Positions 1 to 7,149 of a stretch of DNA of 58,754 bases are shown in pieces. Within the stretch, counting starts at the first letter, position 1. Every line of letters begins with the position of its first letter. A program made the translations under genes and the position numbers. The stretch is from the NCBI GenBank assembly GCA_017880805.1, contig JADGRP010000015.1:1-58754 (forward strand), given 5' to 3'. Under the pieces are notes generated by a model. The model made no database searches. It was not told the origin of the DNA and worked only from the letters and a program-made list of their open reading frames with translations. Source of the DNA: Burkholderiales bacterium (GTDB taxonomy: Bacteria; Pseudomonadota; Gammaproteobacteria; Burkholderiales; Casimicrobiaceae).

Positions 1-894
1 CGTCGCGGCGTCGACACGCCTTGGCTTAATGCCGCGCTCTTGGTACAGCGCAAGTTCCCGGCGGAGAAAGAGGTTCTCCGCATCGACGGATCGTCGAGCG
101 CAAGCGAGGATGTCGCCAAGCTGCGGTGGCTGGATCAGTTCCTGGGCGTTAAAACGCTCGACAGCATCAGCCGCACTCTCGTCGACAAGATCACCGATGC
201 AAAACTCGCGCAGGGTTTGAGTAATGCCACGGTAAACCGAACGCTGGAGTTGTTGCGCGCCATCCTGCGCAAAAGCGTCAACGATTGGGAATGGCTGGAG
301 CGTGCGCCGCAGATACGCATGCTCAAGGAGCCGACGCGTCGCATTCGCTTTTTGACGCGCGACGAGGCGCAGCGGTTGCTCGCCGCGCTGCCTGAGCATT
401 TGGCGGACATGGCGGCGTTTTCTCTGGCGACAGGGTTGCGGGCTTCCAACGTCACCGGTTTGCAGTGGTCGCAAGTGGATTTGGTACGACGGTTGGCGTG
501 GGTTCACGCGGACCAGGCCAAAGCGCGCAAAGCCATACCCGTCCCGCTCAACGCGGAAGCGGTGTTGCTGGTACGCAAACAGGTTGGGAGGCACGCCACG
601 CATGTGTTCAGTCGTCGAGGATCGCTCATCACGCAAGTCAGTGGCAAGGCGTGGTATGCAGCCCTCGAGCGCGCCGGCATCACGGATTTCCGCTGGCACG
701 ACTTGCGCCACACCTGGGCAAGCTGGCATGTGCAGCAAGGCACGCCGCTGTTTGCACTGCAGGAATTGGGCGGTTGGGAGAGTGCGGAGATGGTGCGGCG
801 CTACGCGCATCTGGCCGCAGATCACTTGGCGCCCTTTGCGGACCGTCTGTGTGCTTTGCGCGCCGTGGATTCTAAAATTCAGGGCACAAATTAG
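1..894 (+). CDS. Tyrosine recombinase/phage-type integrase, 5' end cut by window
   Basis: The frame is open from base 1, so the gene starts outside the window; the track start at 40 (TTG) is only the first start-like codon inside it. The visible part has the end of an SAM-like arm-binding domain (KLRWLDQFLG, then a helical stretch ending in LLRAILRKS) and then the catalytic domain. Family residues are present: Arg in ATGLRASNV, the H-x-x-R box in WHDLRHTWAS, a Trp/His-box equivalent in LGGWES, and the nucleophile Tyr in RRYAHLA. These enzymes catalyse site-specific integration and excision of prophages and islands. The stop lies about 50 bases from the 3' end of a tRNA-fMet gene, the usual place for an island integrase next to its attachment site. 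The cargo must lie to the left, outside the window. Confidence 0.9.
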   Translation, partial: RRGVDTPWLNAALLVQRKFPAEKEVLRIDGSSSASEDVAKLRWLDQFLGVKTLDSISRTLVDKITDAKLAQGLSNATVNRTLELLRAILRKSVNDWEWLERAPQIRMLKEPTRRIRFLTRDEAQRLLAALPEHLADMAAFSLATGLRASNVTGLQWSQVDLVRRLAWVHADQAKARKAIPVPLNAEAVLLVRKQVGRHATHVFSRRGSLITQVSGKAWYAALERAGITDFRWHDLRHTWASWHVQQGTPLFALQELGGWESAEMVRRYAHLAADHLAPFADRLCALRAVDSKIQGTN

Positions 895-904
895 GCACAG
901 GCCC

Positions 905-938
905 GAAAAACGAAGGGCTCGCATCGCTGCAAGCCCTT
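905..938 (-). terminator. Rho-independent terminator of the tRNA-fMet gene
   Basis: Read on the minus strand, AAGGGCT pairs perfectly with AGCCCTT around a 12-base loop, and CGTTTTTC follows. It lies just beyond the CCA end of the tRNA and is oriented to end its transcript. It could also be part of the recombination core if the element carried over the tRNA 3' region. Confidence 0.75.
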
Positions 939-945
939 GATTATT

Positions 946-1022
946 TGGTTGCGGGGACAGGATTTGAACCTGTGACCTTCGGGTTATGAGCCCGACGAGC
1001 TGCCAGACTGCTCCACCCCGCG
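946..1022 (-). tRNA. Initiator tRNA-fMet (CAU)
   Basis: The reverse complement folds as a full 77-base cloverleaf with encoded CCA. The acceptor arm starts CGCGGGG and ends CCCCGCA, so position 1 (C) does not pair with position 72 (A). The anticodon stem carries three consecutive G:C pairs next to the CTCATAA loop. Both are hallmarks of the bacterial initiator tRNA, so this is fMet rather than elongator Met or tRNA-Ile2. Its 3' end faces the integrase gene, which makes it the likely attachment site. Confidence 0.96.
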
Positions 1023-1033
1023 ATTGAAGTTGA

Positions 1034-1062
1034 ATTGTACCGCACCAACGTCTTCCGGTCAA
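1034..1062 (-). promoter_or_regulatory. Sigma70 promoter of tRNA-fMet
   Basis: On the minus strand TTGACC and TACAAT are separated by exactly 17 bases, and the -10 box ends 11 bases before the tRNA 5' end. This is a near-consensus housekeeping promoter. Confidence 0.75.
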
Positions 1063-1105
1063 TTTGCCCTGGAGATCCGCTCACATCCTGGCCTGCGGAT
1101 TGGCC

Positions 1106-1999
1106 CTACAACGCCTCAGTCTCCGCCGTCCCCGGCCGCCACACTAGCAGCTTGCTTTCAATCTTGGTTACCGCGAAATCAAGGATCAGGGCAAAGATTG
1201 TCAGCACCAGGATGCCTGCGAAAACAGTGTCGATATCGAACACGCCTTCGGCTTGGTGAATCAGATATCCGACTCCCCTCGCGGAGCCGAGATACTCGCC
1301 GACGACCGCGCCGACGAACGCCAGCCCAACGGATGTGTGCAGGCTGGAAAATACCCAGCTCGTCGCGGAGGGAAGGTAGACGTGACGCAACAATTGCTTG
1401 CCCGACGCGCCGAGCATGCGCGCGTTAGCAAGCACCACGGGGCTCACTTCTTTCACGCCTTGATACACGTTGAAGAATACGATGAAGAACACCAGCGTGA
1501 CGCCGAATACGACTTTCGACGTGATTCCCAACCCAAACCACACCGCGAAAATCGGCGCGAGTATGACGCGCGGCATGGCATTCATCGCCTTGATGTAAGG
1601 ATCGGCCAGTGTCGACGCCGTCGGTGCCAACGCCAGCCACAATCCCAGCACTAGCCCGAGCAGTGTGCCGATGACAAACGCGAGCAATGTTTCGATCAGC
1701 GTCACGCCGAGATGCAAGTAAATGCTGCCGCCGGTAAACCAGGTCCAGATGCGCTTGAAGACTTCGATCGGCTGCCCGAAAAAGAATTTGGCCCGTGTCG
1801 GATCGTCGAAATAGAACGGCGGAATGAGGCCCGGCTCGGTCATCAGGTACCAGAAGACGAACAAGCCGCCGAGCAGCAGTGCGTGATACAGCGCCAGCCT
1901 CGCGGGCAACGAGCGCAGGCTCGGACGCCTTGCGGCCGCCGCGGCTTGCGGTCGCGAGTTTTCCACCCTGCGCGCGCTAGTTTTTCTTGCTTTGCGCAT
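1106..1999 (-). CDS. ABC transporter permease, NitT/TauT family
   Basis: This is a 297-residue membrane protein with a basic Ala-rich N-terminal tail and about six hydrophobic segments. The cytoplasmic coupling region (around MPRVILAPIFAVWFGLG) is typical of SsuC/TauC-type permeases of the BPD_transp_1 family. It would form the channel of an importer with the ATPase encoded just upstream, whose end it overlaps by 23 bases, so the two are probably translationally coupled. The binding protein lies at the head of the same operon. The substrate (sulfonate, nitrate, pyrimidine precursor or other) cannot be told from the sequence. The long N-terminal tail makes the exact start uncertain. Confidence 0.88.
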   Translation of the reverse strand: MRKARKTSARRVENSRPQAAAAARRPSLRSLPARLALYHALLLGGLFVFWYLMTEPGLIPPFYFDDPTRAKFFFGQPIEVFKRIWTWFTGGSIYLHLGVTLIETLLAFVIGTLLGLVLGLWLALAPTASTLADPYIKAMNAMPRVILAPIFAVWFGLGITSKVVFGVTLVFFIVFFNVYQGVKEVSPVVLANARMLGASGKQLLRHVYLPSATSWVFSSLHTSVGLAFVGAVVGEYLGSARGVGYLIHQAEGVFDIDTVFAGILVLTIFALILDFAVTKIESKLLVWRPGTAETEAL

Positions 2000-2807
2000 A
2001 ACCCTTCAGCACTTCGTCCTTCATCACACGCCAGATATCGGTGTGCAGCTCGACGAAGCGCGGCGTCATTCTGATTTCATTGACATCGCGTGGACGCGGC
2101 AGATCGATGATGAATTCGCCGATCGGCCTCGTCGCGGGGCCGGCGGAAAGTACGATCACGCGATCCGACAGGGCGATCGCTTCCTCCAGATCGTGGGTGA
2201 TGAACATCACCGATTTCCGGTCCGCCGACCAGAGCTCGAGCAGCTCGTTTTCCATCAGTTGCCGCGTCTGCACGTCAAGCGCCGAAAAAGGCTCGTCCAT
2301 GAGCATGATCTCGGGATCGAGAATCAGCATTTGCGCGAGCGCGACGCGTTTGCGCATGCCGCCCGAGAGCTCGTGCGGATAACGCTTCTCGAAGCCGCGC
2401 AGACCCACGCGATTGAGCCACTCGTCGGCGCGCCGGGTCGCCTCGCCGTCGGGCACACCCGCGAATTCGAGTCCTGCGAGAACGTTGTCGCGCGCGTTGC
2501 GCCACGGCATCAGCGATTCGGCCTGGAACATGTAGCCGGCGCGGCGATTGATGCCGGAAAGCCGCGCGCCCTGCACCCGCACGTCACCCGACGAGGGCTG
2601 CAGCAGCCCGGCGGCGACGTTTAGCAAGGTCGATTTACCGCACCCGGTCGGCCCGACGACCGAGACGAATTCTCCCGGGGCTACGGATAGCGTCGTGTCC
2701 TTGACCGCGGTATAACGCTCGCCCCTGCGCTCGCGCGACGCGAACGCGCATGTCACATGGTCGAGCGACAGCGCCGGCGTTTGCCCCGTTGCAGCATGGC
2801 TTATCAC
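1977..2807 (-). CDS. ABC transporter ATP-binding protein, NitT/TauT family
   Basis: A 276-residue nucleotide-binding subunit with Walker A GPTGCGKST, a Q-loop in MFQAESLMPW, signature LSGGMRKRV, Walker B LMDEP and an H-loop in ITHDLEE. All ATPase motifs are intact. The C-terminal region resembles SsuB/TauB-type proteins. It sits between the substrate-binding gene (10 bases upstream) and the permease (overlapping), so the three form one importer operon. Confidence 0.93.
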   Translation of the reverse strand: MISHAATGQTPALSLDHVTCAFASRERRGERYTAVKDTTLSVAPGEFVSVVGPTGCGKSTLLNVAAGLLQPSSGDVRVQGARLSGINRRAGYMFQAESLMPWRNARDNVLAGLEFAGVPDGEATRRADEWLNRVGLRGFEKRYPHELSGGMRKRVALAQMLILDPEIMLMDEPFSALDVQTRQLMENELLELWSADRKSVMFITHDLEEAIALSDRVIVLSAGPATRPIGEFIIDLPRPRDVNEIRMTPRFVELHTDIWRVMKDEVLKGYAQSKKN

Positions 2808-2817
2808 GGAGAGATGA

Positions 2818-3855
2818 CTAGCGCTTGTACTTGGCCAACGCCTTTTGCGCGTAGCTGTTGTCGAACGTCTGGCCCAGCTTGATCTCGGCCGGCTTCACCG
2901 CGGGATTGAACGCCGCCAGGTACTTGAGCGTGTTTTGTGCGCCCGCCTCGTTGAACTGTCCGTCCGGCGAGAAGGCGTCCTTCACCTTGTTGTAACTCGC
3001 GAGATAAGCCTCCCGGTTGTTGAGCAGATATTCCGGCGGCACCGTGGCCAGCACCTGGTCGGGCGTTGCGCGCTGCAACCACAACAGCGCGCGCACCATG
3101 GCGTTGGTCAGCGCCTGAACGGTGTTGGGATTTTTCTGAATGAAGCTGATCGGCGCATACAGCGCCGCAGCCGGCATGTCGGCGCTGCCGAACACGGCCT
3201 CGGTGCCCTTGGCGGTGCGCGTGTCGGCAATTATGGTCACGGCGTTACTCATTTCGAGCATGGTCATCACCGGATCGACATTCGACACCGCATCGATCTG
3301 ACCGGTCGTGATGGCGGCGATGGCGCCCGCCGACGTGCCGACGCCGATGAACGAGACATCGTCGCCCTTGAGGCCATCCTTCGCGAGCAAGTGCAGCACC
3401 ATGCGGTTGGTGCTCGACCCTGGCGCGCTGACGCCGATCTTCATGCCCTTCAGATCCTTGGGCGACTTGTAGCTGGCCGCCTTGGATTTAGCGATCCCGA
3501 CCGAAATCGCCGGATAGCGGCCCTGCAACACGAAGCCCTGCATGTTGAGACCCTTGGGCTGCTGGTCGATGGTGTTTTCCCACGCGCCCGACACGACGTC
3601 CGCGCTGCCGCCGACGACCGCTTGCAGCGCCTTCGAGCCGCCGTCGAAGTCGCTGATCTCGACGTCGAGCCCCTCCTCCTTGAAGTAATTGAGCCGCTCG
3701 GCGATGGTCAGCGGCAAATAATAGAAACCGGACTTACCACCGACGGCGATGCTGACCTTGGGCTTTTCGAGCTTGCCTTGCGCTTGCGCCGCGAATGGCA
3801 GCATGAAGGCGAGCGCGGCGCACGCAGCGCATGCGAGTTTGCGAAACGGTGTCAT
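2818..3855 (-). CDS. ABC transporter periplasmic substrate-binding protein, NitT/TauT (NMT1/SsuA-like)
   Basis: A 345-residue protein with a Sec signal peptide (hydrophobic core AACAALAFMLPFA, likely cut after AQA). The mature start (KVSIAVGGKSGFYYLPLTIAE) matches the NMT1/SsuA binding-protein fold, whose N-terminal lobe opens with a similar strand and a G-x-Y-lP-like segment. It is the first gene of the operon with the ATPase and permease. A GGAGG-like ribosome site precedes the ATG. The family binds small anionic or nitrogenous compounds; the ligand is not evident. Confidence 0.9.
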   Translation of the reverse strand: MTPFRKLACAACAALAFMLPFAAQAQGKLEKPKVSIAVGGKSGFYYLPLTIAERLNYFKEEGLDVEISDFDGGSKALQAVVGGSADVVSGAWENTIDQQPKGLNMQGFVLQGRYPAISVGIAKSKAASYKSPKDLKGMKIGVSAPGSSTNRMVLHLLAKDGLKGDDVSFIGVGTSAGAIAAITTGQIDAVSNVDPVMTMLEMSNAVTIIADTRTAKGTEAVFGSADMPAAALYAPISFIQKNPNTVQALTNAMVRALLWLQRATPDQVLATVPPEYLLNNREAYLASYNKVKDAFSPDGQFNEAGAQNTLKYLAAFNPAVKPAEIKLGQTFDNSYAQKALAKYKR

Positions 3856-3902
3856 GTGTTCCTCCTATTTGCAGAGCGGATGATGCAAGCGCATGCCCCT
3901 AT

Positions 3903-4015
3903 TACTGAGCATTGCGAAAATGCGTGGAAGCCAAATCCCCTAAGCGTCATTCCCGCCTTCGCGGGGATGACGCTAGTTTTGTGGAAGCGGTCACCCGTTT
4001 CGGTAATGCTCAGTA
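3903..4015. repeat. MITE/REP-like element with 11-bp terminal inverted repeats (copy 1)
   Basis: TACTGAGCATT at 3903 and its exact complement AATGCTCAGTA at 4005 bound a 113-base segment. In the middle is the palindrome AGCGTCAT-TCCCGCC-TTC-GCGGGG-ATGACGCT (3943-3974). The right half, reading ATGACGCTAGTTTTGTGGAAG, recurs with two mismatches on the other strand at 5590-5610, so this is a dispersed family. No protein is encoded. It lies upstream of the ABC operon and downstream of the CoA-transferase gene. Confidence 0.75.
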
Positions 4016-4078
4016 GCAGATGCTCGACGCACGCGCGGCGCTCTCGCGAGCGGCGATGCTCACATAGCGATGCTTACC

Positions 4079-4138
4079 TGTCAACGAACGTGTCAACGAA
4101 CCTGTTACCGAAACTCCCACCGAACCTGTCACCGCACC
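4079..4138. repeat. 12-bp tandem repeat, five units
   Basis: Five consecutive 12-base units: TGTCAACGAACG, TGTCAACGAACC, TGTTACCGAAAC, TCCCACCGAACC, TGTCACCGCACC. The first two differ by one base and later ones drift. It lies in the 361-base non-coding stretch between the CoA-transferase stop and the ABC operon. It is too short and lacks spacers, so it is not CRISPR. Confidence 0.8.
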
Positions 4139-4216
4139 AGCGCAATGTTCGCTTCGCTCGGCGCAGGATAGAGGTCGGTGGATGCAGATGCGCTCCATGG
4201 CGCTACGTCGTCGCGT

Positions 4217-5440
4217 TCATATCGCGCCTGCCGCGCGCAGACGCGCGATGTCGTCGCCGTCGTAGCCTGCGGCGCGCAATACAGCATCCGTATGCTCGCC
4301 CAGCGCCGGCCCGACCCAATCCATGCCACCCGGTGTCTCCGACAGCTTGGGCACGATCCCCGGCATCTTGAGCCGCGTCCCGTCGGCAAGCGTCACCTGC
4401 CGGATCATCTCGCGGGCCAGATATTGCGGATCGCTGACTATGTCGGCGGCCGTGTAGATCTTGCCATGTGGGACGTCCGCCGCCTTGAGTACGCGAAGAA
4501 TATCGTCGAGGTCGTGCGCTGCCGCCCACTCGCCGATCGCGCCGTCGATTGCGGCAGTGCGCTTGACCCGCCCGACATTGCTGGCCAGCTCGGGATCCTG
4601 GCCAAGATCGTCGCGCCCGATCGCGTGCATCAGCCGCTTGTAGATGCTGTCACCATTGCCGGCGATGACCACGCTGTGCCCATCGCGCGTCGTGTAGGTA
4701 TTGGACGGGACGATGTTGGTAAGCCCGGTGCCGATGCGGCCGCGTATGTCGCCATGCAGATCGTAATCGGGAATGAGACTTTCCATCATGTTGAACACCG
4801 CCTCGTACAGCGCGACGTCGACCACCTGCCCTTTGCCTCCGTGCGCATCGCGATGATGCAGCGCCATCAGCACGCCGATCACGCCATGCAACGCGGCGAG
4901 CGCGTCGCCGATGCTGATGTTCATGCGCACCGGAGGGCGCTCCGGAAATCCCGTGACATGCCGCATGCCGCCCATCGATTCGCCGACCGCGCCGAAACCC
5001 GGCTGATCGCGGTACGGCCCCGTCTGCCCGAATCCCGACAGGCGAAGCAGGATGAGTCCCGGGTTGGCGGCGGAAAGCACGTCGTAGCCGAGTCTCCATT
5101 TTTCCAGCGTGCCGGGACGAAAATTCTCGATGACCACGTCCGCGTCGCGCGCCAGCCGGCGCGCGATCTCCTGCCCTTCCGTCATGCGCAGATTGGCGGT
5201 GACCGATTTCTTGTTGCGCGCCTGGACGTACCACCACAGCGACGTGCCCTCGTGCAGCAGCCGCCATTGACGCAGAGGATCGCCGCCGGGATCGTTGCCA
5301 GACGCCGGGGGCTCGATCTTGATGACTTCGGCGCCAAACTCGGCAAGAACCTTGCCGGCGAACGGACCGGCAATCAATTGGCCGAGCTCGAGGACTTTCA
5401 GTCCCGCGAGCGGTCGGACATTCGTCTTGGCGGTTTCCAT
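4217..5440 (-). CDS. Class III CoA-transferase, CaiB/BaiF family
   Basis: A 407-residue protein of the usual family length. It opens with the conserved GLKVLELGQLIAGPFAGKVLA segment followed by FGAEVIKIEPP, and has NKKSVTANLR and ENFRPGTLEKW typical of the family. The catalytic Asp is likely Asp179 in ISIGDALAALHG, aligning with the nucleophile of formyl-CoA transferase. Members move CoA between carboxylic acids, for example in oxalate, carnitine, bile-acid and C5 dicarboxylate metabolism. The acid used here is not inferable. It is monocistronic and flanked by repeat elements on both sides. Confidence 0.92.
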   Translation of the reverse strand: METAKTNVRPLAGLKVLELGQLIAGPFAGKVLAEFGAEVIKIEPPASGNDPGGDPLRQWRLLHEGTSLWWYVQARNKKSVTANLRMTEGQEIARRLARDADVVIENFRPGTLEKWRLGYDVLSAANPGLILLRLSGFGQTGPYRDQPGFGAVGESMGGMRHVTGFPERPPVRMNISIGDALAALHGVIGVLMALHHRDAHGGKGQVVDVALYEAVFNMMESLIPDYDLHGDIRGRIGTGLTNIVPSNTYTTRDGHSVVIAGNGDSIYKRLMHAIGRDDLGQDPELASNVGRVKRTAAIDGAIGEWAAAHDLDDILRVLKAADVPHGKIYTAADIVSDPQYLAREMIRQVTLADGTRLKMPGIVPKLSETPGGMDWVGPALGEHTDAVLRAAGYDGDDIARLRAAGAI

Positions 5441-5564
5441 CGTACAGGTTGCGCGAGGGCGCGGACGGGTCTTCGCCGGGCAGGTCTATTTCCAACAGAC
5501 CGCGCTCGGCACGAAGAGTCATTCTACCAACATGCGGCGCGGGAGCGTCACAGAGCTGTGCTTC

Positions 5565-5728
5565 CTGCTGACGATTACCTAAAGGGCGACAACTTCCACA
5601 AGACTAACGTCATCTCCGCGAAAGCGGGGATCCATGTTGCGACCGTCAAAAAGCCAATGGATTCCCGATTTCGCGGGAATGACGATATAAAGGATTCGAG
5701 CGTCACGCATTCTTGTAATGCTCATCAG
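5565..5728. repeat. MITE/REP-like element (copy 2), dimeric palindromes
   Basis: Bounded by CTGCTGACGATTAC and GTAATGCTCATCAG, imperfect inverted repeats (11 of 14 match). The 77-base core (5608-5684) holds two palindromes, TCTCCGCGAAAGCGGGGA and TTCCCGATTTCGCGGGAA, separated by a spacer. In inverted orientation it aligns closely with the core at 8624-8700. The right terminal repeat contains the stop codon of the neighbouring C13 peptidase gene. It fills nearly all of the 284-base gap between that gene and the CoA-transferase. Confidence 0.75.
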
Positions 5729-7149
5729 ATCGTCCCGCCCGCGCGGCGCGCGCGCAGCGCTGCCTCGAGTTTTGGAAGCTTGACGGCCATTTCGTCTCCA
5801 ATGAAGATTTGCGGGTCCGAGGGCGGGCTCACTTTCTGCTCCTCCTCGTGCGCGACGATGCGCTCGCGCGCCAGAGCGAATGCCTTGACGAACGAATCCT
5901 CGAAGCGAAGGGCGTGCTGGAACAGCGCATCGGAAAAATAGGTCGCGTTGCTGTCCGTGCCGCACCCGAAAGACGTACGATCCGTGGCTGACGCAGTGAG
6001 GATCAGGGTGAAGTCGTCCTTCAGGGGATTGATGTAGCCGCCGGAATAGCACGCCGACACGACGATGATGCGCCACTTGATGGCGGCCTCGTCGAGCGAT
6101 GCGCGCAGCGTCTCGGGCGTGAGCTGGTCGAGCTCCAGCGGCGGAAAATTGGCCGCAAGATGCTGATCGCGCCCACCGTGGCTCTCGAGATACACCATCA
6201 CGACGTCGTCGTCGCGATCGATGGTGGCGCCGATCTCCTTCAATGTCGCCCGCAGATTGGTGACCGTGGCCATCGGTTGCTCCAGTACCGTTCTCGGGTT
6301 GTTGATCAGCACGATCGATCGACCCTCGGTGTCGTAGCGCTCGTCGAAGAGATCGCGCGCGCGCTCCATGTCCTTGCGAAACACGTCCTCTCCCGCATAC
6401 GGTGCAAATCCGACGAAGTAGAGATCGGTGATTCCGCGCCGCTCGTCCTGGAGGTCGTCGAGTGCCTTGTCGAATAGCTTCTGCTGCGCGCTCAACGCCG
6501 TCTCCGAGGCCGGGCTCGGGAAACGCGCATCGCGCGCTTGCTCCTGCGGTGCCTCCCACCACCCCATCTCCGGCAAGAGCGCCGGGGCGAACCACAAGGG
6601 AGTCGCCAGCAGAATGGCCGCGCCCATCGAACGCAGCAGGTAATGCGGGTATTTGGGCGCCAGGCTGACCGCTGCGGAGCGCCATAGCCAGAAGAGGGTC
6701 CAGAGCAAGATCAACTGCTCCGCGCGCAGCGCGGGACCAAGCGACTCCGCGCCGCCATCGAACGCCGCCGCGCTGAACATTCGCGCAAGCTGCAGCGGCC
6801 ACTCGCTCGAAAGCAGAATGACCGGCAGCGCGAGCGCGAACGAAGGCTGGCGAAGGACCATCGCCAGCAACGCCGCAAAAAGCATCAGTAGCGCGCCGTA
6901 GAATCCTTCGCCGACGAGGCCCGACAACACAAACGTCGCGCCGGGCTCGCGCCGTACGGTGTCGACCGCCAGGTCAAGCCACGCCGAAAGGACGAACAGG
7001 ATCAGCAACTGCGGCACTCCGATGCGAAAGCGGAGCTTGCCGACCGGTTGTCCGAGGACGAGCAGTGCGCCGCTCCACAGATTCCGGCCGAGATCGCGCA
7101 ACCACAGGCTCATGGGAGGCGCCGCCTTACGCACGCGCGTGCTCGGCAA
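5725..7149 (-). CDS. Membrane-anchored C13-family (legumain/caspase-fold) cysteine peptidase
   Basis: A 474-residue protein in two parts. Residues about 40-195 contain several hydrophobic stretches (for example LLILFVLSAWLDLAV, GALLMLFAALLAMVL, AAILLATPLWFAPALL), so the N-terminal half is embedded in the membrane. Residues about 215-460 form a soluble domain with the C13 catalytic dyad pattern: His324 in VYLESHGG and Cys367 in VVSACYSGG. The family includes legumain and GPI8; bacterial members are mostly uncharacterised. The start at 7149 overlaps the thrC stop by 23 bases; Met13 (7113) would remove the overlap. No partner gene is obvious. Confidence 0.8.
   Translation of the reverse strand: MPSTRVRKAAPPMSLWLRDLGRNLWSGALLVLGQPVGKLRFRIGVPQLLILFVLSAWLDLAVDTVRREPGATFVLSGLVGEGFYGALLMLFAALLAMVLRQPSFALALPVILLSSEWPLQLARMFSAAAFDGGAESLGPALRAEQLILLWTLFWLWRSAAVSLAPKYPHYLLRSMGAAILLATPLWFAPALLPEMGWWEAPQEQARDARFPSPASETALSAQQKLFDKALDDLQDERRGITDLYFVGFAPYAGEDVFRKDMERARDLFDERYDTEGRSIVLINNPRTVLEQPMATVTNLRATLKEIGATIDRDDDVVMVYLESHGGRDQHLAANFPPLELDQLTPETLRASLDEAAIKWRIIVVSACYSGGYINPLKDDFTLILTASATDRTSFGCGTDSNATYFSDALFQHALRFEDSFVKAFALARERIVAHEEEQKVSPPSDPQIFIGDEMAVKLPKLEAALRARRAGGTI

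Noticed and set aside
4079-4138. Possible CRISPR array
   Set aside because: Units are 12 bases, directly adjacent, with no spacers and no cas genes nearby.
2845-4371. 508-residue ORF opposite the substrate-binding protein
   Set aside because: Antisense shadow in high-GC DNA; its composition (Arg/His-rich) matches no family and it crosses the repeat region.
4178-5941. 587-residue ORF opposite the CoA-transferase
   Set aside because: Shadow of a well-supported gene on the other strand; crosses a REP element.
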